Of a DNA stretch of 64,000 nt, positions 33,250 through 43,817 are shown one piece after another (position 1 is the stretch's first letter; every line of letters starts with the position of its first letter). The position numbers and the translations under genes were made by a program. Below the pieces are notes generated by a model. The model was not told the DNA's origin, ran no database searches, and was given only the letters and a program-made list of their open reading frames with translations. This DNA is from Perkinsus marinus ATCC 50983 (taxonomy: Eukaryota > Perkinsozoa > Perkinsida > Perkinsidae), in NCBI RefSeq assembly GCF_000006405.1, contig NW_003206658.1:342118-406117 (forward strand), given 5' to 3'.

Positions 33250-36200
33250 ATGACCAAACTCAAATACATCTGTACAGCGTTAGCAGTTGCGCTATTGGCC
33301 GTGAGCGTATCATTCTTACTGTGAGTCAGTCGTGATCTCGTTTGCATCTGCGAGTGACTCCACGCTAAGGTTCGTAGCAGACGTAACGTGGAAGCCCATG
33401 TTCTACTATCGTCCTTTGTGCGACCTCCGCCCGGGTGGCTCCGATGGCAGCGTCCGACCCGAATGCTTCTTTTCGGAAAAGTAAGGACCATGTACATGCT
33501 GCTAATGAGTTGTGCTCGGAATCGGTTCCGGTCGGCTGTATGTCTTCGGAGATCAGTGTTGGGATATATGCATATGATCAACTACATGTGTTGGTGACAG
33601 TAACTTATGTCGACATTTTTATAGTGGATTCGAAGATTTTGAGGCAATTTCGGGAAATTCTTGATGGTTTTAGTTTTTTTTTCTAACCTAAGTTCTATCG
33701 ATAGTGAGGGAACCCCCGAGCTCGGCCGAGGAAATCGAACATATATTGCAGCACTTTCGGTAACCAGTTACTATGAAGCTCGAGCGAGGTTTAGGAGACT
33801 GGCGCGTGATGCCGGCTTCGAGCTGAAGACATTTGAAATAATTCCTTCCAGCAAATATGGTGAAGAGTACACAATGGATGTGGCGATTCTACGGGTGGAA
33901 GGAGCGAGTAGTGGAAGCGTTGTCCACACGTCTGGAATTCACGGTGTGGAGGGATATGCTGGTTCTGGTATACAATGCTATCTACTAGACCAAATTAGGA
34001 GGGCCAGGGGTGAGGGACGCTTGGAGACAATGAATAAAACTTTGGTGAGATAGGCTTGGCTAATCTGGCTAGCCGGTTTATTTATTTTCCTTGTTGGTAG
34101 AAAGATGCTGAATTTCCTTTGATCGCAGACTGTTGTTCATCAACGATGTAACTACTCCAAAGAACCTCCTTGAGGAAGCTTCTTGCATGGTCCCGCCTCT
34201 CACTGGGCAATGGCCAGCTTTACTAGGGCCTAGTTACTAAGCCATAGACATTGGTGATACCTGCAATACCATTTGTAATACCTGCACTAGACTAGTGCCA
34301 CTAGTAATACCTGAGAGTATTGCTGTTCCACTTCTACCTCTAGACCGAAAAAAAGACCAATTCTGAGGGTATCCGGAATGTCTCGGCATGCATCTCATGG
34401 ATTGGTAAGTGAGTTATCGTCAATACCATTGTGACGGCGGCCTTTGCGCTGTACTCTGAAGGCACAAATTTTGTACTACAAAATTACTGCTTTTTTATCC
34501 TTGTTATCACTGCTTTGTTATCACACTGGTTGCAGCGACGAAGTCAGCCACCTCCGAGAGGAGCTTCAGTACCATCAAAAAGGATATGAGGCCCATGCGT
34601 CAGTCTACCACATCAGGGCATTCATCTGACCCCAGTGTCATGACTAGAGGACTAGACTCTGACGATCATGAAGCAGTGCTCGAGCTGACCCGTGAGGTGG
34701 CGGCGCAACGACTAATCTTGTGTTATCTACTGAAAGGTCAAGGTGTGTATATGTGTAAGCGACATCAGTGAGTCACTGACAGTGGCAAAGGAACATCTGA
34801 ATGATCGTGTCACCCGTAAGACTATCACGCGATGCCGCCCCAGTAATGATGTTATTCTCTCATGATCAATAACTTGTCAAATCAGGGGCGCTCGACTGGA
34901 GTTTTTGGCATAGTCTGTGGCGAGAGGCTTATCACAGGACTCAGTTCTCTGTGAGAATAACATTCAAAAAGTCTGAAACTTCTCTGACTCAACTACAATA
35001 GAGCTATAAGAGGTCGCCTAGTCTATGGATCGTAACTCTTGCTCTCCTCAGGTATTCATTCACGCCATGAATCCCTATGGAATGGCTCATTATAGGAGAT
35101 TCAACGAGGAGAATGTCGACCTCAACAGGAATGGTCTTGACGCTCATGAATTTCATTATCTCATCAACGAGCGAGATCCGAATGTTGCCGGGTATGGTTT
35201 CAGGGTTAGTTGCTCCGACCACGGATTTCTCTGAAAATTAGGTACATCGATTTGGATCCAATATTGAACCCACACGACATGTCTTTGTTATCTCTCCTAT
35301 ATAATAGCATTTTATTCCTTGGAAAGTGAGACCACGTGACTCGAGTTACTGCCGCTGAATAGAATTCCTTCTGCTGTCGTTATGGATGAGTTCGTTCAGG
35401 TACGGTATCAGCCACGTGAAGCGGGCGGTGGTTAGTGCACAGTATACGAAACCTTCCGGACTGTTTTATGGCGGTCAGAAGCTGCAAAGATCATACGAAA
35501 TAATGACTGAAGTAAACTTGGTTAGCTTATGCATCGCTTCCAGATTGCCATTGTCGCAGGTCTTGACAGATGTGGGAGTATTCGATGGACACACTACGAT
35601 GATCGACGTGCACACTGGGCTTGGCCCGAGTGGAATCGATACACTTATAACGAGCGATCTGATTCGGTGAGTACGGGAACATTTCCTCCACCAGTTTGAT
35701 GTCGTTTCAGTTGGATTATTTCACGACGTTGTTGAAGTCTCGCGAGCCGGTGAATGCTTCCCCTGTGGAGTGCGCAGCAGTCAACTGCGTTTATGAGCAT
35801 GACCAGTCGGGCTTCGGCGCGGATGTGATCCAGGGATATGATAAAGTTCAAGGCGACGCTGGCAGTTATTGGAGACGAAAAAGGTGAGGCTCAAGAATTG
35901 ATGCCACGATGTTCAGAGCTCACTTGCTGAGATCTGAACATCGTAGCGTCGTTTCTCGTTCAAGGTCGGTTTGCCTCAGTTCGAGTCGTCTCCTTTCTGT
36001 TACGCAAGAATTCGGTACGCACAGTATCATATTGGCGCTGCCCATCATGATAATGGAAAACATGGCGTGAGTTTATATCACTGTGGCGGTCTTCCTTCAT
36101 CGCATCTCTATGAATCTTACTATACGGGATTAGTGCATAGTGTTTTAGTTGCTGGCTAGCAGTGGTGTCGCATTGACTAGGTTTTTACGTGATGATCGTT

Positions 36201-36689
36201 GAGGCTTATGACCCACAATTTGATGAGAAATTAATCACTACAAGTGGTCGTATGTATACAGCAAGATTTAATCTGGCGAGGAATCCGGGTTTTTGGAGGA
36301 GTTGAACATAGTGTTATGGTCATTGGCCGCATGTGTGGAAAAACGATGGCTGAATTTGACTGTCTGATTCTGTATAAGTAAATGAGTACATGCTGGGAAA
36401 AATCTTACAGTGAACACAATGATGTCCCATACAATCGTGCTCATTGCGAGAATATTGTCATCAAAATTATTCATTGTGATTGAAATTCGTCCGTAGCACA
36501 CATCTCAGAGACGTGGTCCGCTCAAACTTTCCTGAGGAAGTCGAGCGCAGTTTACATTTATATGATGATTTCATCTTTCCACGCAGGTTCAACCATAAGC
36601 CTGATGACCATTCCCGATGGTCACAGTATAATCGTGACTACTTTTATGTCAGGACTCCTGAATGGAAGAGCAGCCTTATTGACAGGTGA
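33250..36689 (+). CDS. secreted DUF2817 (M14-like metallopeptidase-fold) protein
   Basis: The first exon (33250, MTKLKYICTALAVALLAVSV) is a signal peptide. Later exons give NYYEARARFRRLARDAGFEL, VVHTSGIHGVEGYAGSGIQC (the HGxEG zinc-type motif), VFIHAMNPYGMAHYRRFNEE plus NVDLNRNG, YTKPSGLFYGGQKLQRSYEI, MIDVHTGLGPSG and VTQEFGTHSI. These are the ordered DUF2817 motifs, with the H-x-x-E, NPYG..R and DxHTGLG zinc/substrate positions kept. Introns are long (up to 1 kb); one holds repeat A copy 5, another a 12-bp hairpin. The last exon ends at 36689. Confidence 0.75.
33555..33745 (-). repeat. repeat A, copy 5
   Basis: Inverted: CAACTACATGTGTTGGTGAC at one end and CGAGCTCGGCCGAGGAAATC then GAACATATATT at the other. 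It fills the 3' part of intron 2 of the DUF2817 gene. Confidence 0.7.
35906..35944. repeat. hairpin in an intron, 12-bp arms
   Basis: ACGATGTTCAGA and TCTGAACATCGT, perfectly paired with a 15-nt loop, inside a 79-nt intron of the DUF2817 gene. Confidence 0.8.
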
Positions 36690-37678
36690 GTCCTTCCCAT
36701 CGGCGGAATCGATAATGCTCATGAATCGGCGGATGACCATTGCTCGTTGGGCGAATTGATAGAGTCAAATAAGCGATGGATTCCGTTATATATGATTCTC
36801 TCGGTACATGAGGCAGTCAACTCGAGAACTTGGCAATTGTGTGTGTCCGATCTAATACTGTAATTCAGAGGTTCACGTCTTTTCTGGGAGGTCCTCGAGA
36901 GTACCACATAAGTTGATCTGAATACAGCAGTGCTATTTGGAGGCGTATTCACTCGTTCATGGCAATGGATTTTCCGAGAAGTTTCTAAGTAGAATGCACC
37001 GCATTTGAGTTGGTATTTCTTGCAATACTGCTAATGCTGAATTGCCATTTTTACTTGAAAGTCTTCGACTAGCGAATTAGTGATTGCTCGATATCTTTCT
37101 CTCCTGGCGTCGATGTCTTGTGGCACCATATACTATCAATGACAGCTGATCGGAAAGAAGGCGGTGTTATCGCTCTAACAGGGGCGAGCAGACAGATAGT
37201 CTAAACGCATAAAGTATACCCAACACGTGGCACGAGAAGATCTAGTTTTATCCACAGTGCGTTCGATGAACACCGCATCGACCCGGTACGCATATTTTCA
37301 AAAAATGAAGACCCCCCCCACTGTTTGCCATTGAATAAGTACTAAGCAAGAACACTATGCTGTAGACACTACAGTGGACCTTCATGTCAACAAATTGCTA
37401 TCACATTCAACCGTCAATCTCCTTCTGATGCTGCTGTTTCTGAAAAGCTCAATATTGTAGTTACATCTGTTGGAATTGATGTTGTAAGAATAAAAAAATA
37501 TCTCTCGAGGGAAACTTGATGACTTTTTAGATCTCAGTTTCCGGCTTACTTTGCGAAGACCTTACATTTACATGAGAAATTACGTCAAGTCCGGCAGAAG
37601 ATTTGTGAAAAAGTTCGTTTTGATTTAAAGTTTCAACTCACGCCTTCCCATTTTTCGTAGTAATTCCCAAATTTGCTA
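36690..37678. other. intergenic region, no supported gene
   Basis: AT-rich with short frames only; nothing recognisable. Confidence 0.4.
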
Positions 37679-37827
37679 CTATTTCAATTGAATGATTATG
37701 AAACTTAAAATTGATTTTTCGAACCGCAAATTCCTCCGCGGTGGAATAAATTTCCGAATCGCTTCTGTTATACAATTATTTGATTGAATACCCCTGTTAT
37801 GACTAAAGGCGAACCGAATGAGCTCAC

Positions 37828-38930
37828 CAGTGACCATTTCTCCATCCAGGGTCTTCACTTCAGGGAAGTGCTTCAGCACCATCGGCCGAACACTCTTACG
37901 GGTGAATCCCTGACCGGTCAGTTTGGCCATCGAACGACCCCGGTTCGATTCCCGCTCACCTCATAAATCGGATTTCCGACTAAACATACGTTAGTCAACT
38001 CTGGCAAGGAGGACAGTTTTCTGAAGAATATCTTTCAACCCGTCGGATCCCCGACACGACTTACGATATTTCATCCCAAGAAGCTATCGCGTTGTTGGAG
38101 ATATAAAGTGTATGCAGCTTCACGCAGGGCGTCAGTCCGTCCTGAAATCGATCATCGAAGTTTCGAAAAAAATGATAAAAAGGAATCTTCAGGTCGACTC
38201 TTACCAACGACGATATTTGATTGTAGGAAATCCACAGCTGTTGCAAGGTGGCTCCAACCTGACAGAAAACTATCTTCTGGAGCTCCAACGAACTGTGGGG
38301 GAATACTTCAACTGAGAGTCGTTGAATTTCGCCACTTCTCCATCGAATTGTGGCATCGATGTCGATTGGATCGATCGTTTCAGCGAATTTTATTGATTTT
38401 TTGAGGAAAGTTTTTTGAAATTTTTCGAAATTTTGTGAAATTTTTTGGCCTAAAATTATTGTGATAATATTTGTCACCTCTTCCAAGCACATGATCTTCT
38501 TAATCTGATTTCTCCCAAGGGAGAGAATCTGCAGATTCTTTAGTCCAGGAAGAGGAATCATTTTGTCTATACAATTAGTCGAGAGCGATAGGTGTTTAAC
38601 CTGCACATCCAAAGGTCCCTGGTTCGGTCCATGGCGAGGGTATTTTACGTTGACTAAAGTATTGAGGGCGCTATCTAGCTTCTCGATCGGTGGGATCAGA
38701 CACATCAGCTTGATCACTTCCGCCTCCTCAGGGTTCGCATCCTAGGGTTGAGCACAAAAGATACAAAGTAGGTCCGGTTGATGACCATCGCACGTTGACA
38801 TGTACTTTTCAAAATGGAAATGCGTCAGCGATCGCTCACATCGTCGAAACGCAAAACTTTCACACCAACGTTTTACCTCGTGTTTCTCCTGCCAAAGTTG
38901 AAGGGCCTTCGCGCAAGTTGTAGGGGGCAT
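37828..38930 (-). CDS. DNAL1: axonemal dynein light chain 1 (LRR)
   Basis: LC1 tethers an outer-arm dynein motor domain to the axoneme, so this implies a flagellum. Exons chain from [18 protein letters not shown] (38930) through [103 protein letters not shown] and [16 protein letters not shown]. This matches the family's IPPIEKx[15 protein letters not shown] and LWISYN signatures. The final exon is uncertain: reading on without splicing reaches a stop at 37679. An intronic-motif copy lies 29 bp upstream of the ATG. Confidence 0.9.
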
Positions 38931-38958
38931 TGAAGGATGCAATGTGAGCTACAGAAAA

Positions 38959-38978
38959 CGTCACGCGCCACGAAATTA
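38959..38978 (+). repeat. intronic-type motif copy (CGTCACGCGCCACGAAATTA)
   Basis: Exact consensus, 29 bp upstream of the DNAL1 start and sense to that gene on its reverse strand, followed by an acceptor-like TTCTGTAG; possibly a 5' UTR intron. Confidence 0.75.
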
Positions 38979-39138
38979 AACACAAAAAATTGCGAAAAAT
39001 TCTAGGATTTATTTTATTCGATCTCGACGTAATTTTTGGTCCTAAATCACTATTGGAGTGCAGCTGAGACGTATCTTGAGGTTGACGTGAAGTCGGACAG
39101 ATAGAAAGATTCCCCATCAACTCAAATCAGTAGCTTGG

Positions 39139-39775
39139 CTAATCGAACCCGTTGGGAAACTGAGGCCCTCCCCTACGTGTTGTAGATGAGCCCACAACGT
39201 AACTATCGCAAGTATTCCGTACCACACCTTCTCCAACTTCTGATTCTCGATCAATTATAACTTCTGGACGAATCATTTGGCGGCCAATTTGACCGATCCA
39301 CGACTCTCTTTCTGCTGGGGTGTCGGCGATAAGGTAAAACACTCTGGTCGACGAGTCCACTCTGGAGAAAAAATTTGGAAAAATTTTTTCCTGTCCTCGC
39401 TACTTGAAGGAATTCGCTTGTCCGGTTTCCTCATCTGCTGACTTCACAGAAGAGCATGATCGCAATAGTAGAGCTTCGGTTGGATATGCTAAGGCACCTG
39501 ATAGAGGAAATCTTCGCTGTGCGGTAACGACGTATCTTGAGGTTGAGATGGTAAGATACGAAGTAGGTCGGGTGGAAAAGATCCTCCCCACTACCTTTGG
39601 TCGAGAAACTGCAAAGCAGGTCTTTGGTGAGCACCAACCAGCGCCTTTTCCACTGTAGTAGATGCTTGCTTTGCTTCATCACGAATCCTGCCTTCACTAC
39701 GTCAGCAGGACTGAGCACGACACTTCGTGGGTCGATGTGGTCCCTCGTGGAAGAGGTCAAGGAGAAATTGAACAT
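39139..39775 (-). CDS. PH-domain protein
   Basis: Three exons. The start MFNFSLTSSTRDHIDPRSVV is followed by VVKAGFVMKQSKHLLQWKRR and WLVLTKDLLCSFSTKG, then PTEALLLRSCSSVKSADEE and TGQANSFK, then VFYLIADTPAERESWIGQIG. This is a complete PH domain with the closing helix Trp (ESW). PH domains of this type bind phosphoinositides or proteins at membranes. The gene is 20 bp from an intronic-motif copy at its 5' end. Confidence 0.8.
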
Positions 39776-39819
39776 GAAAAACTATGGAAATTGGTCGAGT
39801 GACAACGTGATGGTGCGTT

Positions 39820-39838
39820 GTCGCGCGCCATGAAATTA
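39820..39838 (+). repeat. intronic-type motif copy (GTCGCGCGCCATGAAATTA)
   Basis: Two-base variant just upstream of the PH-domain gene start, followed by a second GCGCGCGCC. Confidence 0.6.
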
Positions 39839-40240
39839 AGCGCGCGCCCTGGAATATGTATTCGATGTCGGTTCGTGTGTGTAGTTGAGACATGAAGGAA
39901 CGGAAGCTAAGCCACTTCAATAGGAGGGGGGAAGAGGAAGCTGAAAAGCTATGGAAAGAGAAATGTAGTATTTTGAATCGATTATGGAAATTTTTTTACA
40001 ATTTTTTTTAATGTTTGGTTTTTTTACGGAAAAAATGCGGAATTTTGCGAAAATTTTTGAAAAAAATGAACTTCTACTAGGATCTGCCAGTGACAACATT
40101 GTGGTGAACCTTGTCAGGCTCGGCAGAGGCGTCGAGAGAAGCTGCTAGACGTTACTTGAAGTCTTCAGTTCGTGTTGGGGGTATGCACAGTGGAAAAGTT
40201 GATTATGAAGACAACGAAAGAGTAATAATAATACTATAAT

Positions 40241-40357
40241 GGACTTTCACCTGTTTTATGTGAATTGGCGTAATACTCTGTGAAAAAATCCGGTAGTCGC
40301 GGAATATGTTTTTTACTAGTGTTTTTCATATCACTAGGGTGAAACTCCAATTTTGTC
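40241..40357 (-). repeat. repeat B, copy 3
   Basis: Inverted: TGGACTTTCACCTGTTTTAT at the left, TTTTTACTAGTGTTTTTCAT and GGGTGAAACTCCA at the right. Confidence 0.85.
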
Positions 40358-40436
40358 ACTTTTGTTGGAAATATTTCGGTGATTTCCATTATTATCATCA
40401 TACCATCTTTCTTTCACATCATGGCAACATGCTCAG

Positions 40437-43400
40437 GTATTCTCTCCAGTGAATGTCCCGTCTACGGTGTTAGCCTCTAGACGCGCCGTCCTCGACAGTG
40501 TTAGACCTAAGATACTCGATCACTCGCCGAAGTCGTGGAATATCAGTAAGATTGTTGATATTCTTTATAACGTGATGAAGCGGCTGAGCTCCGTTGGTGT
40601 ATATCTATTCATTAGAGTGAAAATAATGAGCTTAAAATGTCTAACGCTGTGGACATTGGCAGTGTGGGAGAATATGAATACGCTCAACCACATGTGTTGG
40701 TGACAATATGAAAATTCTGAGGGAATTCTCGTTGCTTTCTGAGTTTTTCTACTCCAATCCGTGTGTAAATTGTATAGTTAGTGAGGAAACTCCCCCACAC
40801 ACCGTAGCATAGCGTAATGAAGCGGTTAGTCTACATCTGATGATCGGACTGAAAATGATAAAATAAGACTGAAATTGACCACGCTGTGGAGATAAGATTT
40901 TCGAAATTGATCTTTTTGTTTGAAATTATAAATCACGAAGTTTTAGGAATCAGGATTGTTACTTATTAGTTTTCAGAGTTTTATGGTTGTACTTTCTCCG
41001 TTTCTTTGGAATAATTTCGTGGCGCGTGACGGTGTTGAAATGGGGAGTGAATTTGCAGTTTGCTTGGCATTAGGTGTGAAGACGGATGAGAAGCCTGTTA
41101 GGAAAGATTTGAGAAAGCAGTTGTTGATGGTTCGAGCGGGGCTCATGGACCAACCAGTGGTAGGTAATGGACCTCATCTGAATCTTACCGCGGGGGCAGG
41201 ATTTGTATCTTTTTGGTCCAGGATCGATTTGTGTTAATATGTCCGGTTTTTCCCGCAAAAAAATTGCGAGAATTATTTTTTCCCTTTGTAGTGGAAAACG
41301 AATTCGAACGACAAGGAGATTTCAGTCGCCGATTTCCCCTCAACTTTTTCACGAAAAGAGCGGAATATAATTCGACACGTCGGTATGGTCACTGGAAAGG
41401 GACCAGTGGGGAGTCTCACGAAGCGATGGTTCAACTTGGTGGATGAGAAAGGTAGGGGAGGGGAATAATGAGAAAAAATTTCGACATTTTTTTTGAGGAA
41501 AAATTTTTTCGGCCGCTTTTTTGAATAGTGTGGGAGAATATGCACATGGTCAACCGCATATTGGAATTTCGAGGAAAATTTTGGAAAATTTTCCTGATTA
41601 TTCTTGCACGTTTTTACCCGGATTCGTATGTAGACTTTCATAGCTAGTGAGGGCGATGTTGGGTCTCGGGTGAACACCGATGTGCAAGGCATCTGCCCTT
41701 TTTGCTTCATAGAGTGGACATGATGAAAGTAGACATGTGAAAGGCTGAAGCTGATCACTCGATAGTTAATGTGCATCGATGCAAGTCTGACTAGGCCGTG
41801 CTGTCGTAGTGGGCGTTGGACTTTCAAAGTGTTCAAATTTTTTCAAGAAATGCCACCGTGAATCGCAAAGGGTGAATCCAGTTTGGTATGTAAATGTGGG
41901 TTTTATATTCCGGGAGTGATGATAGTGAAAACTAGTCTCGAAAGGTTACTTTTATCACATCACATTTTCATAACAATGTTTATAATATTCATGCGATATA
42001 GTTTCAGATCGATTCTCATTTTGCATATCAAATTGACAAGCACTGTATACTGCTATATTTGATGCATGGTGACCATCTATAGAGACTAGAAGTGTGAATA
42101 GATTCTTTTCACGATTTGATACTGACGAGTGGGGGCGCGAAATCGAATACTAGGCATAATTCGTGACGAAGGGGCGAAGCTCGTATCTTTTGATTGAGCT
42201 GTTGGGAAATGATGATCGTTGTGGAGATGTGATGAGCAAAATTGATTTTCAATTGCGCTGGTCGTGGTCATTTGAAAGTCATAGATCTCGGATCGCTCAT
42301 CAAACTCTACCCTGGAATTAGTATCCTCTTGCTGCGCTCGCTCCGGTATCTGGTTTTAGTGGTGGAATTTTCCATTTTGCATTTATGGCAGTGACGTGTT
42401 ATGTTGTGGTAATATAGGGTTGTACCACTTAATGTCGGTGGAGTTCAGCAAGGAGTGGTATGAGTGTCGGTCTCCTCAGGTGCCAGTCGCCACAGTGCGA
42501 ACCCTGAGAATGACTTCATCGGATCGTGGGATATCTCCTCTAGCACGTGTCAGCCTGCTGACGTTGATGCTCGATTGAAGGCGTTTGTGAAGGCTGAGAA
42601 GAGGAGGATTAGAATGAATGGTGATGTCGATGTTCATGTTAATAGTGAAACGTATAGGAGGTAGTAGTGGGTGGAAATCTTGAAATCTTGCGCTCTCTTG
42701 CTATTTCTCAACGGTGAGTGATATGTGGGGGCAGTGTTGGAATATATGTTCGCTTTCCTCAGCTGAGCTCAGAAGTGAGGTTCCTCACTAGTTTTTATAC
42801 GAATTCGGGTAGAAGTGCCCAGACACGAACAGGATTTTTCCCGGAATTTCCTCGAAATTTTCGTATTGTTACCAACACATATCAACACAAGTTGACCATG
42901 TTCATATTTTTCACACACGAACTGTGTAAGGGTTCTCATTTTTAACATTTTTTGCAATCGATTTTGGAGTAAGTGTGTTGAGAGTTGAATCTTGGGTATC
43001 TTGCTCTCACTTGCATTTCCTCAACGCTGTTCAGTCCTGAAGAACAAGTGGTGGAGTTGCAGGAATTGGTTAGGGAGAAAAAACGGCAGTATGCTGATCT
43101 TAGGGGGGAGTTCATAAGAGAGCTCAGGAGGGAGGTGGGATATGATGTAATTTTTCGCGCGCCACGAAATTATTGATCAGTTCCCTCATGCGTCGTTGAT
43201 GAGGCTGGAGGCGATGGCGAGGCGGCTATTGGATGAGAAACTGCTGTCTGATGAGAAGGTGGGTTTGTGATGTAAAAAGCGCGCGCCATTCTGATCGATT
43301 TGGGTTTTCGTGAAGGAGATCGACTGTAGGGCTCACAGTTTTGTCCATGTTCAGAATCGGCGATATCCGATCGCACGCGAGAGCTTCCGCCCGAATCTCT

Positions 43401-43694
43401 CATTGACAACGCAGGATAGGAGGTAGGTCAGCATTTGTGATGGGGAAATTTTGCGGAAATTTTCCGAGAATTTTCGGGAAAATTTCAATCGAGGTATCGC
43501 GAGCATCACCATCCGGGAACGTTTGGTATGATGGAGATGGAGGGAAGGGAGGCGTGGTCGTGTTGTTTGAATTACGACCAGGCGAGTCGAGGATGCGAGT
43601 GAGTGACTTCTGGTGAATTTCGTGGCGCGTGACGGAGTTCTGTGGTAGGTATAGGGTTGTTAACCCAGATGCTTGGTGTTTGTTGGGATTTTGA
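40437..43694 (+). CDS. coiled-coil protein with C-terminal His/Cys cluster
   Basis: About nine exons on the plus strand: VPSTVLASRRAVLDSVRPKI, TDEKPVRKDLRKQLLMVRAG, RHVGMVTGKGPVGSLTKRWF, ARLKAFVKAEKRRIRMNGD, EEQVVELQELVREKKRQYAD, FPHASLMRLEAMARRLLDEK, EIDCRAHSFVHVQNRRYPIA, YREHHHPGTFGMMEMEGREA plus WSCC, and YRVVNPDAWCLLGF. The middle is coiled coil; the end has an HHPG...WSCC...GC cluster that looks zinc-binding. Introns carry repeats A and D and three intronic motifs. The start exon is not found, and no family is recognised. Confidence 0.5.
40656..40795 (-). repeat. repeat A, copy 6
   Basis: GTGTGGGAGAATATGAATAC, ACCACATGTGTTGGTGACA and TAGTTAGTGAGGAAACTCCC. In an intron of the His/Cys-cluster gene. 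Confidence 0.75.
41011..41033 (-). repeat. intronic motif copy, identical over 23 bp to that at 63533-63555
   Basis: Plus strand reads AATTTCGTGGCGCGTGAC between ATA and GGT. It lies in the intron ending at the TTAG before 41074, sense to the host gene. Confidence 0.85.
41527..41660 (-). repeat. repeat A, copy 7
   Basis: AGTGTGGGAGAATATGCACA, TGGTCAACCGCAT, and TAGCTAGTGAGGG at the other end. In an intron of the His/Cys-cluster gene. Confidence 0.75.
41690..41830 (-). repeat. repeat D, copy 2
   Basis: Inverted match to 12045-12160; lies in an intron. The long minus-strand frame here (41273-41836) is only repeat sequence. Confidence 0.75.
42740..42920 (+). repeat. repeat A, copy 8
   Basis: CTTTCCTCAGCTGAGCTCAG, AGTTTTTATACGAATTCGGG-like middle, and GACCATGTTCATATTTTTCA. 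In an intron. Confidence 0.8.
43156..43173 (+). repeat. intronic motif copy filling a 46-nt intron
   Basis: CGCGCGCCACGAAATTAT inside the intron between RELRRE and FPHASL; antisense to the host gene. Confidence 0.85.
43616..43635 (-). repeat. intronic motif copy
   Basis: Plus strand AATTTCGTGGCGCGTGACGG, 18 nt after the GT of the last intron of the His/Cys-cluster gene, sense orientation. Confidence 0.85.
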
Positions 43695-43817
43695 GGAAAT
43701 GTAAGTATAGTAAGATTGGCAAGATTCGGTCATGTAACACTAGTGGTGTGAGTGAATGAGAAATGTTGAGTTTTAGTGCCTTCATGGAAATGGTTGTTTT
43801 TGAGTTTCCTTTTCGCG

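Noticed and set aside
37920-37970. tRNA-like GGTTCGATTCC
   Set aside because: It falls in an intron of the DNAL1 gene, with coding exons close on both sides and no clover-leaf.
41273-41836. 187-residue minus-strand open frame
   Set aside because: It runs through an exon antisense plus repeats A and D; no protein features.
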